Shown piece by piece: positions 8,950-17,571 of a DNA stretch of 64,000 nt (its first letter is position 1; each line of letters opens with the position of its first letter). Where the stretch lies: contig NZ_JAHHZN010000005.1 of the NCBI RefSeq assembly GCF_018760735.1, positions 1 through 64,000 on the forward strand, given 5' to 3'. This DNA comes from Hymenobacter piscis (lineage in GTDB: Bacteria; Bacteroidota; Bacteroidia; Cytophagales; Hymenobacteraceae). The position numbers and the translations under genes are program-made. Below the pieces are notes generated by a model. That model worked only from the letters and a program-made list of their open reading frames with translations, had not been told where the DNA came from and searched no databases.

Positions 8950-9720
8950 ATGAACATCATCTCCTACAACCTCAACGGCCTGCGCTCGGCCCTGAGCAAG
9001 GGTCTGGCCGATTGGGTGCAGATGGCCCAGCCCGATGTACTGTGTGTGCAGGAAATCAAGGCCGGCCGGGAGCCGCTCGACGTGTCGGCGCTGACGGCGC
9101 TGGGCTACCACGCCTACCTGCATCCGGCCCAAAAACCGGGCTACAGCGGGGTGGCCATCTTCTCGAAGGAAAAGCCCCTGGCCGTCACGGAAGGCTGCGG
9201 GCAGGACCTCTACGACATCGAAGGGCGGGTGCTGCGCCTGGATTTTGCCCATTGCTCGGTGCTGAATACCTACATGCCTTCGGGCACCAGCGGACCGGAG
9301 CGGCAGGCCTTCAAAGTGGAGTGGCTGCACTTCTTCCGCCGCTACGTGCAGGCGCTCCGGGCCGCCGGAGGGCCGCCGCTGGTTATTGCCGGCGACTTCA
9401 ACTGCTGCCAGACGGAAGTGGATCTGCACAATCCCAAGGCCAACCAGAAAAGCCCCGGCTTCACGCCCGAGGAGCGGCAGTGGTTCCGGGAGTTTCTGGC
9501 CGATGGCTTCACCGATTCCTTCCGCCACCTCCATCCCGAAACGCCCCACCGCTACTCCTGGTGGACCTACCGGGCCGGGGCCCGCGCCCGCAACGTGGGC
9601 TGGCGCCTCGACCACCTGCTGGTAGACAACCGCCTGGTTCCCCACATCCGCCACGCCGACCTGCTGCACGACGTCGTGCACTCCGACCACTGCCCGGCCC
9701 AGGTGGAGCTGACGTTTTAG
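8950..9720 (+). CDS. xth: Exodeoxyribonuclease III
   Basis: A 256-residue AP endonuclease/3'-5' exonuclease of the ExoIII family, acting in base-excision repair. Signature residues are in order: N in YNLNGLR, E35 in VQEIK, the GDFN motif, the WWTYR and WRLDHLL segments and the terminal SDHCP histidine. Length matches the family. It stands between two unrelated intergenic repeat elements and appears to be a single-gene unit. Confidence 0.96.
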   Translation: MNIISYNLNGLRSALSKGLADWVQMAQPDVLCVQEIKAGREPLDVSALTALGYHAYLHPAQKPGYSGVAIFSKEKPLAVTEGCGQDLYDIEGRVLRLDFAHCSVLNTYMPSGTSGPERQAFKVEWLHFFRRYVQALRAAGGPPLVIAGDFNCCQTEVDLHNPKANQKSPGFTPEERQWFREFLADGFTDSFRHLHPETPHRYSWWTYRAGARARNVGWRLDHLLVDNRLVPHIRHADLLHDVVHSDHCPAQVELTF

Positions 9721-9899
9721 TTATCAGTTGTTGGTTGTCAGTTGTTAGCAAACAGCGTCATCCTGACGAAGGAAGGATCTTATCACGCTAAAACGGTTCG
9801 TTGTAACGCTTACCGTACTGCCGTGATAAAGTCCTTCCTTCGTCAGGATGACGTTCTGTTTGCTAACAACTGACAACCAACAACTGATAACCAACAACT
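9719..9899. repeat. Nested repeat: family C arms around a family B palindrome
   Basis: The outer arms are iterated TTGTCAGTTGTTGG-type words (9719-9750) and their complement (9861-9898). Inside them sits a separate palindrome, CGTCATCCTGACGAAGGA with its complement, loop included (9751-9860). It fills the convergent gap between xth and the oxidoreductase gene. Confidence 0.85.
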
Positions 9900-11178
9900 A
9901 CGCACTCAATAGCATATCCGCTACCTCGCGGCCGGAGGCCAGGGCGGCGTTGAGGGAAGGGTAGGCAGCGTAGTCGCCGCAGCGGTAGAGGTGGGGAGTG
10001 AGCTTGAGCGACTGGCGGGCGGGCTGACCGGCGGGGTATTCGGGCAGGGCGTGCGGGAGATCGTAGGTACGCAGGTGGCGCCAGGTGGCCGCTTCCGCCC
10101 CGAACCAGGCCACCAGTTCCTGCTGGAGGCGGGCCGTGAGGTCGGCTTCCGACAGGCCATGCTCGCCGTGAGTGCTCACCGAAACCAGCCGCTGTCCGGC
10201 CGGCGCGTATTCCGGGGCCACATCGGAAGGGAAGGCCACGTTGTGGGCCAGACCGGTGAGCGAGGCATTCAGGCGCAGCAGCTTATCGGGGCGCCCGGCA
10301 AGGGCCGGGGCAGCAAAATAGGTACAGGTGGTGCGGCGCCAGCGCAGGGCCGGCGCTGCCCCGGCGGCCGGCAGCAGGCGGGCGGCAGCCTCCCCATCCA
10401 CGGCCACCACTACCGCGGCGGCCTCAACGGTTGTCCCGTTGGCGAGGCGGACGGTGGTGCCGTTGAGGTGGGTGACGGGCGCGTGCAGGCGTACGGCGCC
10501 GGCGGGCAGGCGGGTGGCCAGCTGCTCGGCAATCTGCTGCATACCCAGGGCCGGTACTGCGGCTTCGCCCTCCACAAACTGCTTGAACACGAACTCAAAG
10601 AAGTTGGCCGCCGTGCTCAGGCTGCGGTCCAGGAACACGCCCCCGAAAAACGGCCGGAAGAAGTTCTGAATCATCGACTCACTCCAGCCGTAGTGGCGCA
10701 GAAAGTCGAGGGTAGTTTGTCCGGTAGTGGAGTTACGGCTCAGCAGCTGCCCGCTGGTGTAGTTGCGCACGTGCCGCACGAGGCTCAGAATCCGTAGCTT
10801 ATCGGAGAAGGTGCCAATAGGGGAGGCAAGGGCCGAAAAGGCTGCCGTGGGCTTTTGCAACGGGTTTTGCAGGGTCGTCTGCTGCCCGTCGGGGAGGCGG
10901 ATAACGGCGCCTGAGCGGAACGCCTGGAGCCGGAGGGCGCCGTAGTCGATAAGACGCTCCACTTCGGGGTAGCGGGTGAGCAGCACCTGGAAGCCCCGGT
11001 CGAGGCGGAAGCCGTCGGGGGTGAGGTCGGTGCGCACGCGGCCGCCCACGGCGTCGGAGGCTTCGAGGACCAGCACGGAGCGGCCGGCCCGGTGCAGGTA
11101 GTTGGCGCAGGCCAGCCCGGCCATGCCGGCCCCGATTATGACGACGGGAAGTTGAGCGGAAGAGTCAGGTGCTATCAT
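9898..11178 (-). CDS. FAD-dependent oxidoreductase, amine oxidase/phytoene desaturase-like
   Basis: A 426-residue flavoprotein of the NAD(P)/FAD-dependent oxidoreductase superfamily. The N-terminal dinucleotide fold is clear: VVIIGAGMAGLACANYL, then the LEASDAVGGRVRT loop. The C-terminal FAD motif is near YRCGDYAAYPSLNAAL. It most resembles protoporphyrinogen-oxidase or phytoene-desaturase-like proteins, but the substrate cannot be read off. The start at 11178 removes 25 upstream residues that do not fit the fold. It is a single-gene unit. Confidence 0.88.
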   Translation of the reverse strand: MIAPDSSAQLPVVIIGAGMAGLACANYLHRAGRSVLVLEASDAVGGRVRTDLTPDGFRLDRGFQVLLTRYPEVERLIDYGALRLQAFRSGAVIRLPDGQQTTLQNPLQKPTAAFSALASPIGTFSDKLRILSLVRHVRNYTSGQLLSRNSTTGQTTLDFLRHYGWSESMIQNFFRPFFGGVFLDRSLSTAANFFEFVFKQFVEGEAAVPALGMQQIAEQLATRLPAGAVRLHAPVTHLNGTTVRLANGTTVEAAAVVVAVDGEAAARLLPAAGAAPALRWRRTTCTYFAAPALAGRPDKLLRLNASLTGLAHNVAFPSDVAPEYAPAGQRLVSVSTHGEHGLSEADLTARLQQELVAWFGAEAATWRHLRTYDLPHALPEYPAGQPARQSLKLTPHLYRCGDYAAYPSLNAALASGREVADMLLSA

Positions 11179-11227
11179 AGTCAAGGCAAACTCAAAACGC
11201 GGCCGGAAGGTTGGCCGCCGGGCAATG

Positions 11228-11253
11228 GTGGCACGGACTTTAGTCTGTGCCAC
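11228..11253. repeat. Family E short palindrome
   Basis: GTGGCACGGACTTTAGT followed by its near complement. The same words recur in the longer element at 42092-42176. Confidence 0.7.
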
Positions 11254-11269
11254 ATTCGCATGTCGGCCC

Positions 11270-11947
11270 CTAAAACAGCGGCTTGCGGGGCTTCATCACT
11301 TTGCGCGTTTTCATGGTCCAGAGCCTGGCTACGCCGTAGCGCTTCAGGTTCACGCGCCACACGCCCATCGGCTGGCCCAGCTGATAGCCGGTAGCCTGAT
11401 CCCGGGGAAATTTCTGTTGGATGAGCTGGTAATCGGCCGCCGAAATATCCATGCCCACGGTGCCGTGGCAGCGCAGGCAGAGCTGGTCGGTGAGCACGAG
11501 GGGGCGCTGGTAGGTGAATTCGTTCTGCTCGGTGCGGGCCACCTGGCGAGTAGTATCGGCGGCGTTGAGGTCGGCGGCACTGAGCCGGGCCAGGTGCACG
11601 GGATTGCGGGGGCGGGCGCTGAACCGGTTGAGGGAGGCCTGCAGGGTTTTAGCCAGCGAATCGGTGGCGGGCAGGGCCTCGGGGTGGCAGTAGGGCAGGG
11701 CCGCGGCCACGCCGCCCTCGGCCAGCTTGCGGGTCAGCACCTGGCGCAGTTCCCGCTCGGCGGTACGGGTGAGCGAGTCGCCGGCCCAGGCGGCGGCCCG
11801 CAGCAACTGCTGGGGCATGATGCGCTTCACTTCCCAGTTGGCCGATTCCACGGCCAGTTCCTTGGTATTGCTGAGGTGCTCCACCTGATCGGGACGGCAG
11901 GCGGGTAACAGCAGCAGGAGCAGGGCGGCGCGGAGCAGAGGACGCAT
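11270..11947 (-). CDS. DUF3365 (Tll0287-like) heme-binding lipoprotein
   Basis: A 225-residue periplasmic lipoprotein. The start at 11947 gives a lipoprotein signal (LLLLLLPACRP). The C-terminal half carries a single c-type heme motif CLRCH within the DUF3365 domain, a PAS-like heme sensor fold. Segments PLVLTDQLCLRCHG and YQLGQPMGVWRV are typical. It probably senses redox state or carries electrons at the periplasmic face. No sensor kinase is fused or adjacent. The Lys/Arg-rich C-terminus is unusual. Confidence 0.85.
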   Translation of the reverse strand: MRPLLRAALLLLLLPACRPDQVEHLSNTKELAVESANWEVKRIMPQQLLRAAAWAGDSLTRTAERELRQVLTRKLAEGGVAAALPYCHPEALPATDSLAKTLQASLNRFSARPRNPVHLARLSAADLNAADTTRQVARTEQNEFTYQRPLVLTDQLCLRCHGTVGMDISAADYQLIQQKFPRDQATGYQLGQPMGVWRVNLKRYGVARLWTMKTRKVMKPRKPLF

Positions 11948-11972
11948 GGCGGTAGAATGAGGTATCGGTGGA

Positions 11973-12063
11973 TAGTTGTCGGTTGTCAGACCAGAAGCTG
12001 CACCGGTTGTACGGCTTCCCCGCCTATAGCGGCTGACAACGGTCAACCAACAACTGACAACTC
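11973..12063. repeat. Family C inverted repeat, copy 2
   Basis: Arms of GTTGTCGGTTGTCAG type and CTGACAA...CAACAACTGACAAC type around a GC-rich loop. It fills the space between the DUF3365 gene and the end of thrC. Confidence 0.75.
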
Positions 12064-12065
12064 GT

Positions 12066-13358
12066 TTACTCCCACAAATATGCCCGCAAAGCGTCGTATT
12101 CCGGCGCCAGCAGGGTGCTTTGTTTGGGCTGACGCATGAGGTCGGCCAGCTCGGCGGGTACGGGCACGGGCTGGCCGGTAGCATCTTCCACGGCCGCAGG
12201 AAACTTCACGGGGTGGGCCGTTTCGAGCAGCAGGCCCCGCTGCGCCGGGTGGTGACGCAGGTAGTCCGCCAGTGCGAAGTAGGCCACGGCCCCGTGCGGG
12301 TCGAGGACGTAGCCCGTTTCCCGGAACACCCGGGCAATGGTAGCCGTGGTGTCGGCGTCCGAAACGGTATAGCCGCTCAGCAGCTCGCGCAGCACCGGGT
12401 ACTGGTGCCCGAACAGCTCCAGCATGCGGCCGAAGTTGCTCGGGTCGCCCACGTCCATGGCGTTGGAAAGGGTGGCCACGGCCGGCTGGGCGGCGTACTG
12501 GCCCGACTGCAGGTAGCGGGGCACGGCGTCGTTCTGGTTGCAGGCGGCCACGAAGTGGGCCACCGGCAGCCCCGAGGCATAGGCCAGCAGCCCGGCGCAC
12601 AGGTTGCCGAAGTTGCCGCTGGGCACGGCCACCACCGGCGGCTGCGCGTGGGGCCACTGGGCCAGCGCCGCCACGTAGTACACCTGCTGGGGCAGCCAGC
12701 GGGCCACGTTGATGGAATTGGCCGACGTAAGCTGCCGCCGCTGCCGCAGCGCCTCGTCGCGGAAGGCCTGCTTCACCAGCCGCTGGCAGTCGTCGAAGTT
12801 GCCGCGCACCTCCAGGGCCCGGATGTTCTGGCCCAGGGCCGTGAGCTGCTGCTCCTGCACCGGACTCACCCGGCCCTGCGGATACAGAATGACCACCTCC
12901 ACGCCCGGCACGCCCAGAAACCCGCTGGCCACGGCCCCGCCGGTGTCGCCGGAGGTAGCCACCAGCACCGTAACGGGCCGGGTTTCGTGGCGGGAAAAGT
13001 AGCCCAGGCAGCGACTCATGAACCGCGCCCCCACATCTTTGAACGCCAGCGTAGGCCCGTGAAACAGCTCCAGCGCGCTGATGCGGTCCGTTACGGGCAC
13101 CACCGGTAGCGGGAAGTCCACGGTTTCGGCGCAGATGCGGGCCAGCTCCGGCTCCGGAATAGACGTGCCCACGTAGGGCCGCAGCACCGTCAGGGCTATT
13201 TCGGCCGACGTCAGGTGGGGTAGCTGGGCCAGGAAGTCGGCCGGGAAGCGCGGAATGGTTTCGGGGAAGTACAGGCCCCCGTCCGGGGCCTGCCCCGCCA
13301 CGGCTGCCGTCCGAAAATCAACGGGCTCCGATTGGCGGTTGAGGCTATAGTAGTGCAT
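12066..13358 (-). CDS. thrC: Threonine synthase
   Basis: A 430-residue PLP enzyme that makes threonine from O-phosphohomoserine, the last step of the pathway. The PLP lysine lies in HGPTLAFKDVGARFM. ATSGDTGGAVASGF is the phosphate-binding motif, and SANSINVARWLPQ and VPSGNFGN are family hallmarks. The start at 13358 matches the typical MHYYSLN beginning. It is the last gene of a minus-strand thrABC operon, separated from thrB by an inverted repeat of about 105 nt. Confidence 0.97.
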   Translation of the reverse strand: MHYYSLNRQSEPVDFRTAAVAGQAPDGGLYFPETIPRFPADFLAQLPHLTSAEIALTVLRPYVGTSIPEPELARICAETVDFPLPVVPVTDRISALELFHGPTLAFKDVGARFMSRCLGYFSRHETRPVTVLVATSGDTGGAVASGFLGVPGVEVVILYPQGRVSPVQEQQLTALGQNIRALEVRGNFDDCQRLVKQAFRDEALRQRRQLTSANSINVARWLPQQVYYVAALAQWPHAQPPVVAVPSGNFGNLCAGLLAYASGLPVAHFVAACNQNDAVPRYLQSGQYAAQPAVATLSNAMDVGDPSNFGRMLELFGHQYPVLRELLSGYTVSDADTTATIARVFRETGYVLDPHGAVAYFALADYLRHHPAQRGLLLETAHPVKFPAAVEDATGQPVPVPAELADLMRQPKQSTLLAPEYDALRAYLWE

Positions 13359-13379
13359 AGTGGTTGAGTTGTGAAGGCC

Positions 13380-13484
13380 GATGTAGAGACGCGACACTTC
13401 GCGTCTGCTCATTGCTGATGTTGGTTGGTTGGCGCAAGTCCGGGTTGTTCAACGATGAGACGCGAAGTGTCGCGTCTCTACATC
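13380..13484. repeat. Family D inverted repeat between thrB and thrC
   Basis: Arms GATGTAGAGACGCGACACTT and the perfect complement of that word, with a 60-nt loop. The right arm reaches the thrB stop codon. A second copy lies at 17374-17464. Confidence 0.88.
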
Positions 13485-14421
13485 AGGCGGGCAGAATCCG
13501 GCAGCCGGTTGTATTGATGGTCGTTTGGTACACGAAATGGGCCAGGCCCAGCTGCTCGTAGTTGGTGCGCATTACCTCGGCCACGGCTTGGGCGGTGGCT
13601 TCGTGCTGGCTGAGCATGAACAGGGAGGGGCCCGAGCCGGAAATGCCGCCGCCCAGCGCCCCGGCGGCGCGGCTGCCGCTTTTCACCTGCTCAAACCCCG
13701 GAATTAGAATGCTGCGCACGGGCTCCACAATCACGTCTTCCAGGGCCCGGCCAATGAGGGCGTAATCGTGCTTGAGCAGGCCGGCCACCAGCGCGCCCAC
13801 GTTGCCCCACTGCCGCACGGCGTCGCGCAGGGGCACCTGTTGCTTGAGAATCTGGCGAGCGTCGGAGGTTTTCACTTCAATCTGGGGGTGCACCACCGTT
13901 ACGAACAGGGGCGGAGCATCCAGCGGCACCACGTCGGGGGCGGGCGTGGTGGAGCGGATGAGCGTGACGCCGCCGTAGATGGCCGGGGCAATGTTGTCGG
14001 CGTGGCGCACGCCGGAGGCCACTTCCTCGCCGTACATGGCAAATTCCACCAGCTCGGCCTTGGTGAATCGGCCAGCCAGCAGGTGGTTCAGCCCCACCAC
14101 GGCCCCCGCCGCGCTGGCCGCGCTACTCCCGATGCCGCTGCCCGGCCGGATGTGCTTGCGGATGCGCACCTGCACGCCGGCCACCTCGGGCACCGTCCGC
14201 AGCATGGCCAGCAGGGCCGCGCCCGCCACGTTGCGGGTCGGCTCGGTGGGCAGGCCAAAGTCGTCGTCATTGCGGATGTGTACGCCCGGCTCGTCGGTCA
14301 GGCGCAGGTGCATTTCGTCGTTGGGCTCGTGCAGGGCGAACCCCAGCACATCAAACCCGCACACCACATTGGCCACGGTAGCCGGCGCGAGGATGGTGAC
14401 AGTATCGTTGGAAAAGGACAT
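13483..14421 (-). CDS. thrB: Homoserine kinase
   Basis: A 312-residue GHMP-family kinase that phosphorylates homoserine. The GHMP ATP loop is GSGIGSSAASAAG. The N-terminus APATVANVVCGFDVLGFAL and the C-terminal GALGGGISGSGPS motif are diagnostic. It is the middle gene of the thrABC operon. Its stop codon abuts a family D inverted repeat, and a family A inverted repeat lies before its start. Confidence 0.97.
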   Translation of the reverse strand: MSFSNDTVTILAPATVANVVCGFDVLGFALHEPNDEMHLRLTDEPGVHIRNDDDFGLPTEPTRNVAGAALLAMLRTVPEVAGVQVRIRKHIRPGSGIGSSAASAAGAVVGLNHLLAGRFTKAELVEFAMYGEEVASGVRHADNIAPAIYGGVTLIRSTTPAPDVVPLDAPPLFVTVVHPQIEVKTSDARQILKQQVPLRDAVRQWGNVGALVAGLLKHDYALIGRALEDVIVEPVRSILIPGFEQVKSGSRAAGALGGGISGSGPSLFMLSQHEATAQAVAEVMRTNYEQLGLAHFVYQTTINTTGCRILPA

Positions 14422-14468
14422 CGGGGAAAGAAGCAGGGGACGGAGGAAATCAGGATTAACAAGAACGG

Positions 14469-14597
14469 GTCATGCTGAGCGCAGCGGAGCGAAGTCGAAG
14501 CATCTCGCGTGCAATGGTAATCTTGACGTTGAGTTAGTTGTTGCAGTGTCAGCACGCGAGATGCTTCGACTACGGCTCCGCCTTCGCTCAGCATGAC
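14469..14597. repeat. Family A palindrome between thrA and thrB, copy 2
   Basis: Outer arms GTCATGCTGAGC and complement, inner arms GAAGCATCTCGCGTGC and complement, about 50-nt loop. It lies inside the thr operon. Confidence 0.88.
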
Positions 14598-14617
14598 ACC
14601 GTTCTCAATTTACTCAG

Positions 14618-17056
14618 CTAATGCGCGGCCCGTAGCACGTCGGCAAACACACCGGAGGCGGTTACTTCGGCCCCGGCACCAGCGCCTTTAACGACCAGGG
14701 GCTGCTCTACGTAGCGGTTGGTGTAGAAGAGCACGGCGTTGTCCTTGCCCTGCAACGAGTACAGGTCGTGGCCGGGGGCGACGCTTTGCAGGCCCACGCG
14801 GGCCTGGCCGTCTTCAAAACTAGCCACGAAGCGGAGCTTCTTGCCCTGGCTGGCCGCCGCGTCGTAGAGGCCTTTGAAGTGGGCTTCGTGGGCGGCGAGC
14901 TGCTCGTAGAAGGCCGGCACGTCGCCTTGGAGGCAGGCGGCGGGCAGGAAGGAGTCGTTCTGCACGTCGGGCATTTCCAGCGGGTGGCCGGCTTCCCGGG
15001 CCAGAATCAGGATTTTGCGGGCCACGTCCACCCCGGTCAGGTCGAGGCGCGGGTCGGGCTCGGTGTAGCCCTCCTGCTGGGCCTGGCGCACCACCTCGGC
15101 AAAGGGCCGGGTGCCGTCGTAGTGGTTGAACACGAAGTTGAGCGTGCCCGACAGCACCGCCTGCATGCGCTGCACCTCGTCGCCGCTGCGCAGCAGGTCG
15201 CCCAGCGTGCCGATGATGGGCAGGCCCGCGCCCACGTTGGTTTCAAACAGAAACTGGGTGTTGAACTCCTGGGCCAGGCTTTTGAGGCGGGCGTACCGCG
15301 CGTACTCGGCCGAGGCCGCCACCTTGTTGCAGGCCACCACCGCCACCGAGCGGGCCAGCAGCTGCTCGTACACCTGGGCCACGTCGGCGCTGGCCGTCAC
15401 GTCCACGAACACCGTGTTGCGTAGGTTCAGGGCCAGCAGCTCGTCGGTGAGGCGGGTCAGGTCCAGAGCCGGGCCGGCGGCCAGAGCGGCTTCCCAGTCG
15501 GCCAGGTCGAGGCCGTCCTCCTGCAGCACAAACTGCCGGCTGTTGGCCAGACCCACCACCCGCAGGTGCAGGCGCAGCTTCTCACGTAGCCAGGGCTGCT
15601 GGCGCTGCAGCTGCTCCAGCAGCTTGCGGCCCACGTTGCCCACGCCCGCCACCACCACGTTCACCTGCCGGGTAGTGGCTTCGAAGAAGGTTTCGTGCAG
15701 CACGTTGATGGCCTTGCGCACGTCCTGCTGCCGGATTACCGTCGAAATATTCTTCTCCGATGAGCCCTGGGCAATGGCCCGGATGTTCACCCCGTTCTGG
15801 CCCAGCGCCCCAAACAGCCGCCCGCTGATGCCCGGGTGGTTTTTCATCTGCTCACCCACCAGCGCCACCACGGCCAGCTCGTCTTCCCGGTCGAGCGGGT
15901 CGAGCAGGCCGCGGCCGATTTCGGCGGCAAACTCCTGGTCGGCGGCCTGCTGGGCCCGGTCGGCATCGGGGGTGCTCACGGCCACGCAAATGGAGTGCTC
16001 GGAGGAGCTTTGGGTGATGAGCACCACGTTTACCTGCTCCTGGGCCAGGGCCGCAAACAGCCGCCGCGAAAAGCCCGGCACACCCACCATGCCACTGCCT
16101 TCCAGCCGCAGCAACGAAATGGGCCCGATGCTGGAAATGCCTCGCACGAAGGCGTGGTTGGCCGGCGGGGCCACCTCCACCAGCGTGCCGGCGTCGGTAG
16201 GGGCGAAGGTGTTCTTGATCCAGAGCGGAATACCGGCCCGCATCACCGGCTGAATGGTGGGCGGGTACAGCACCTTGGCCCCGAAGTGCGAGAGTTCCAT
16301 GGCCTCCTGGTAGCTGATGCGCGGAATGGGCCGGGCCGCCCGTACCAGCCGCGGGTCGGCCGTCATCATGCCGCTCACGTCGGTCCAGATTTCCAGCGTG
16401 GACGCGCCCAGCGCCCCGGCAAAGATGGCCGCCGTGTAGTCGGAGCCGCCGCGGCCCAGGGTGGTGGTGCTGCCATCGGGGGCGGCGGCCACGAAACCGG
16501 GGGCCACGTACAGCGGCACCTCGCCCGTCACGGCCGCCTGAATGAGCGGGTTGGTAGTGGCGAAATCCACGGCGGCGTGGCCGTAGCGGGCATCGGTGCG
16601 GATAAGCTGGCGGCTGTCCAGCCGCTGGTGGGCCGCCCCCCGGGCCGCCAGTCCCGCCGCCACCAGCCTCGACGACAGCAGCTCCCCGTAGCTCACCAGC
16701 CGGTCCAAGGTGCGGGCCGACAGCTCGCCCAGGGCAAAAATTCCGTCGCAGAGGCTTTCCAGCTCGTTGCAGCTGGTTTTCACCTGGCTCAGCACGGCGC
16801 TCTGGCCGGCAATGGGCAGCAGACCGCGGGCGGCCTCCAGGTGGCGCTGCTCCAGCTCGCGCAGCAGGGGGCGGTAGGAGTCGTCGTGAGCAGCGGCGCG
16901 GCGGCCGGCCGTAATCAGCTGGTCGGTTACGCCGCCCAGGGCCGATACCACCACCACGGTGGGAGCCTGGCGGGCGGCGGCCTGGGCCAGGTCGAGTACC
17001 CGTTGGATGTTGTCGGCCGTGGCGACGGAGGAGCCGCCGAATTTCAGTACCTGCAT
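14618..17056 (-). CDS. thrA: Bifunctional aspartate kinase/homoserine dehydrogenase I
   Basis: An 812-residue fused enzyme carrying out the first and third steps of the aspartate-to-threonine branch. The kinase domain opens with VLKFGGSSVAT and has TLGRGGSDYTA. Two ACT regulatory regions lie at about residues 310-460 and suggest threonine feedback. The dehydrogenase domain starts at VVVAGVGNVGRKLLEQL with the nucleotide-binding loop, then NVGAGLPII and EPDPRLDLTGVDVARK. Length matches ThrA of enteric bacteria. It is the first structural gene of the operon and is preceded by a threonine attenuator (17080-17210). Confidence 0.97.
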   Translation of the reverse strand: MQVLKFGGSSVATADNIQRVLDLAQAAARQAPTVVVVSALGGVTDQLITAGRRAAAHDDSYRPLLRELEQRHLEAARGLLPIAGQSAVLSQVKTSCNELESLCDGIFALGELSARTLDRLVSYGELLSSRLVAAGLAARGAAHQRLDSRQLIRTDARYGHAAVDFATTNPLIQAAVTGEVPLYVAPGFVAAAPDGSTTTLGRGGSDYTAAIFAGALGASTLEIWTDVSGMMTADPRLVRAARPIPRISYQEAMELSHFGAKVLYPPTIQPVMRAGIPLWIKNTFAPTDAGTLVEVAPPANHAFVRGISSIGPISLLRLEGSGMVGVPGFSRRLFAALAQEQVNVVLITQSSSEHSICVAVSTPDADRAQQAADQEFAAEIGRGLLDPLDREDELAVVALVGEQMKNHPGISGRLFGALGQNGVNIRAIAQGSSEKNISTVIRQQDVRKAINVLHETFFEATTRQVNVVVAGVGNVGRKLLEQLQRQQPWLREKLRLHLRVVGLANSRQFVLQEDGLDLADWEAALAAGPALDLTRLTDELLALNLRNTVFVDVTASADVAQVYEQLLARSVAVVACNKVAASAEYARYARLKSLAQEFNTQFLFETNVGAGLPIIGTLGDLLRSGDEVQRMQAVLSGTLNFVFNHYDGTRPFAEVVRQAQQEGYTEPDPRLDLTGVDVARKILILAREAGHPLEMPDVQNDSFLPAACLQGDVPAFYEQLAAHEAHFKGLYDAAASQGKKLRFVASFEDGQARVGLQSVAPGHDLYSLQGKDNAVLFYTNRYVEQPLVVKGAGAGAEVTASGVFADVLRAAH

Positions 17057-17079
17057 ACAAGTGGTTGCGTGATGGGCGT

Positions 17080-17210
17080 AAAAAAACCCGCTTTCGGCCC
17101 GGGGCCTCCTGGGCGGGAGGCGAACCGGCGAAGCGGGCGGCGAATCAGAAGGGTAAGGAGTTCCGCAGCCCGCTTTAGCGGGTTGTGGTAATAGTTGTGC
17201 CGGTACCCAT
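17080..17210 (-). promoter_or_regulatory. Threonine operon attenuator
   Basis: The minus-strand leader of thrA contains a Thr-rich leader peptide (17175-17210) and four pairing segments. Segment 1, CCCGCT (17177-17182), lies in the last leader codons. Segment 2 is AGCGGG (17169-17174). Segment 3 is CCCGCTTCG (17129-17137). Segment 4 is CGAAAGCGGG (17087-17096). 3:4 makes a GC-rich terminator stem with an inner CCTCC/GGAGG helix, followed by seven Ts (17080-17086). 2:3 is the competing antiterminator. A ribosome stalled on Thr codons would cover segment 1 and favour 2:3, so low threonyl-tRNA should raise thrABC expression. The layout follows classical thr attenuation. Confidence 0.85.
17175..17210 (-). 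CDS. thrL: Threonine operon leader peptide
   Basis: An 11-codon open frame encoding MGTGTTITTTR, with six threonines and one isoleucine in eleven residues. Its last codons overlap segment 1 of the attenuator stem, and its stop codon lies in the loop between segments 1 and 2. This is the expected geometry of an attenuation leader. Low composition by chance is unlikely in a genome rich in Ala, Gly and Leu codons. Confidence 0.82.
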   Translation of the reverse strand: MGTGTTITTTR

Positions 17211-17373
17211 CAAAGTGAGGGGCGAAGCGGGGTAAAAAGCAGGAGCAGCACCGGGCCGGACCATATACCTGAAGTGGTTAACGCTGGCCAAAGTAGGAAT
17301 TATTTGAAACGACCCGCATTCCCGAAAAAGAATTATTTACGATTTCTACCGGGTGATACGAACCTCGAAACGC

Positions 17374-17464
17374 GTGTAGAGACGCGATACTTCGCGTCTC
17401 TTCGTCTGCGCCGTCTTACCGATTGTCGTTCAATGAGGAGACGCGAAGTGTCGCGTCTCTACAC
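17374..17464. repeat. Family D inverted repeat, copy 2
   Basis: Arms GTGTAGAGACGCGATACTTC and near-complement, loop about 35 nt. It lies between the divergent thr leader and prfA promoters, so both promoters must lie outside it. Confidence 0.88.
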
Positions 17465-17514
17465 CAGTTCTGCCGGTTCCGCACGCATCGTCCCCGTCAG
17501 CTGCTTCCGGCTTA

Positions 17515-17544
17515 TTTGCCAACGACTTCGTTTCCGTACCTTTG
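17515..17544 (+). promoter_or_regulatory. Promoter of prfA
   Basis: TTTG (17515-17518), 18 nt, then TACCTTTG (17537-17544). Both elements match the Bacteroidetes primary-sigma consensus (TTG and TAnnTTTG). The start codon is 28 nt downstream. Confidence 0.75.
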
Positions 17545-17571
17545 CACTCCCATACATTTTCTGAAGGCAAG

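Noticed and set aside
17288..17295. TACTTTGG as thr promoter
   Set aside because: It is one base short of TAnnTTTG and lacks a well-spaced TTG; the thr promoter stays unassigned.
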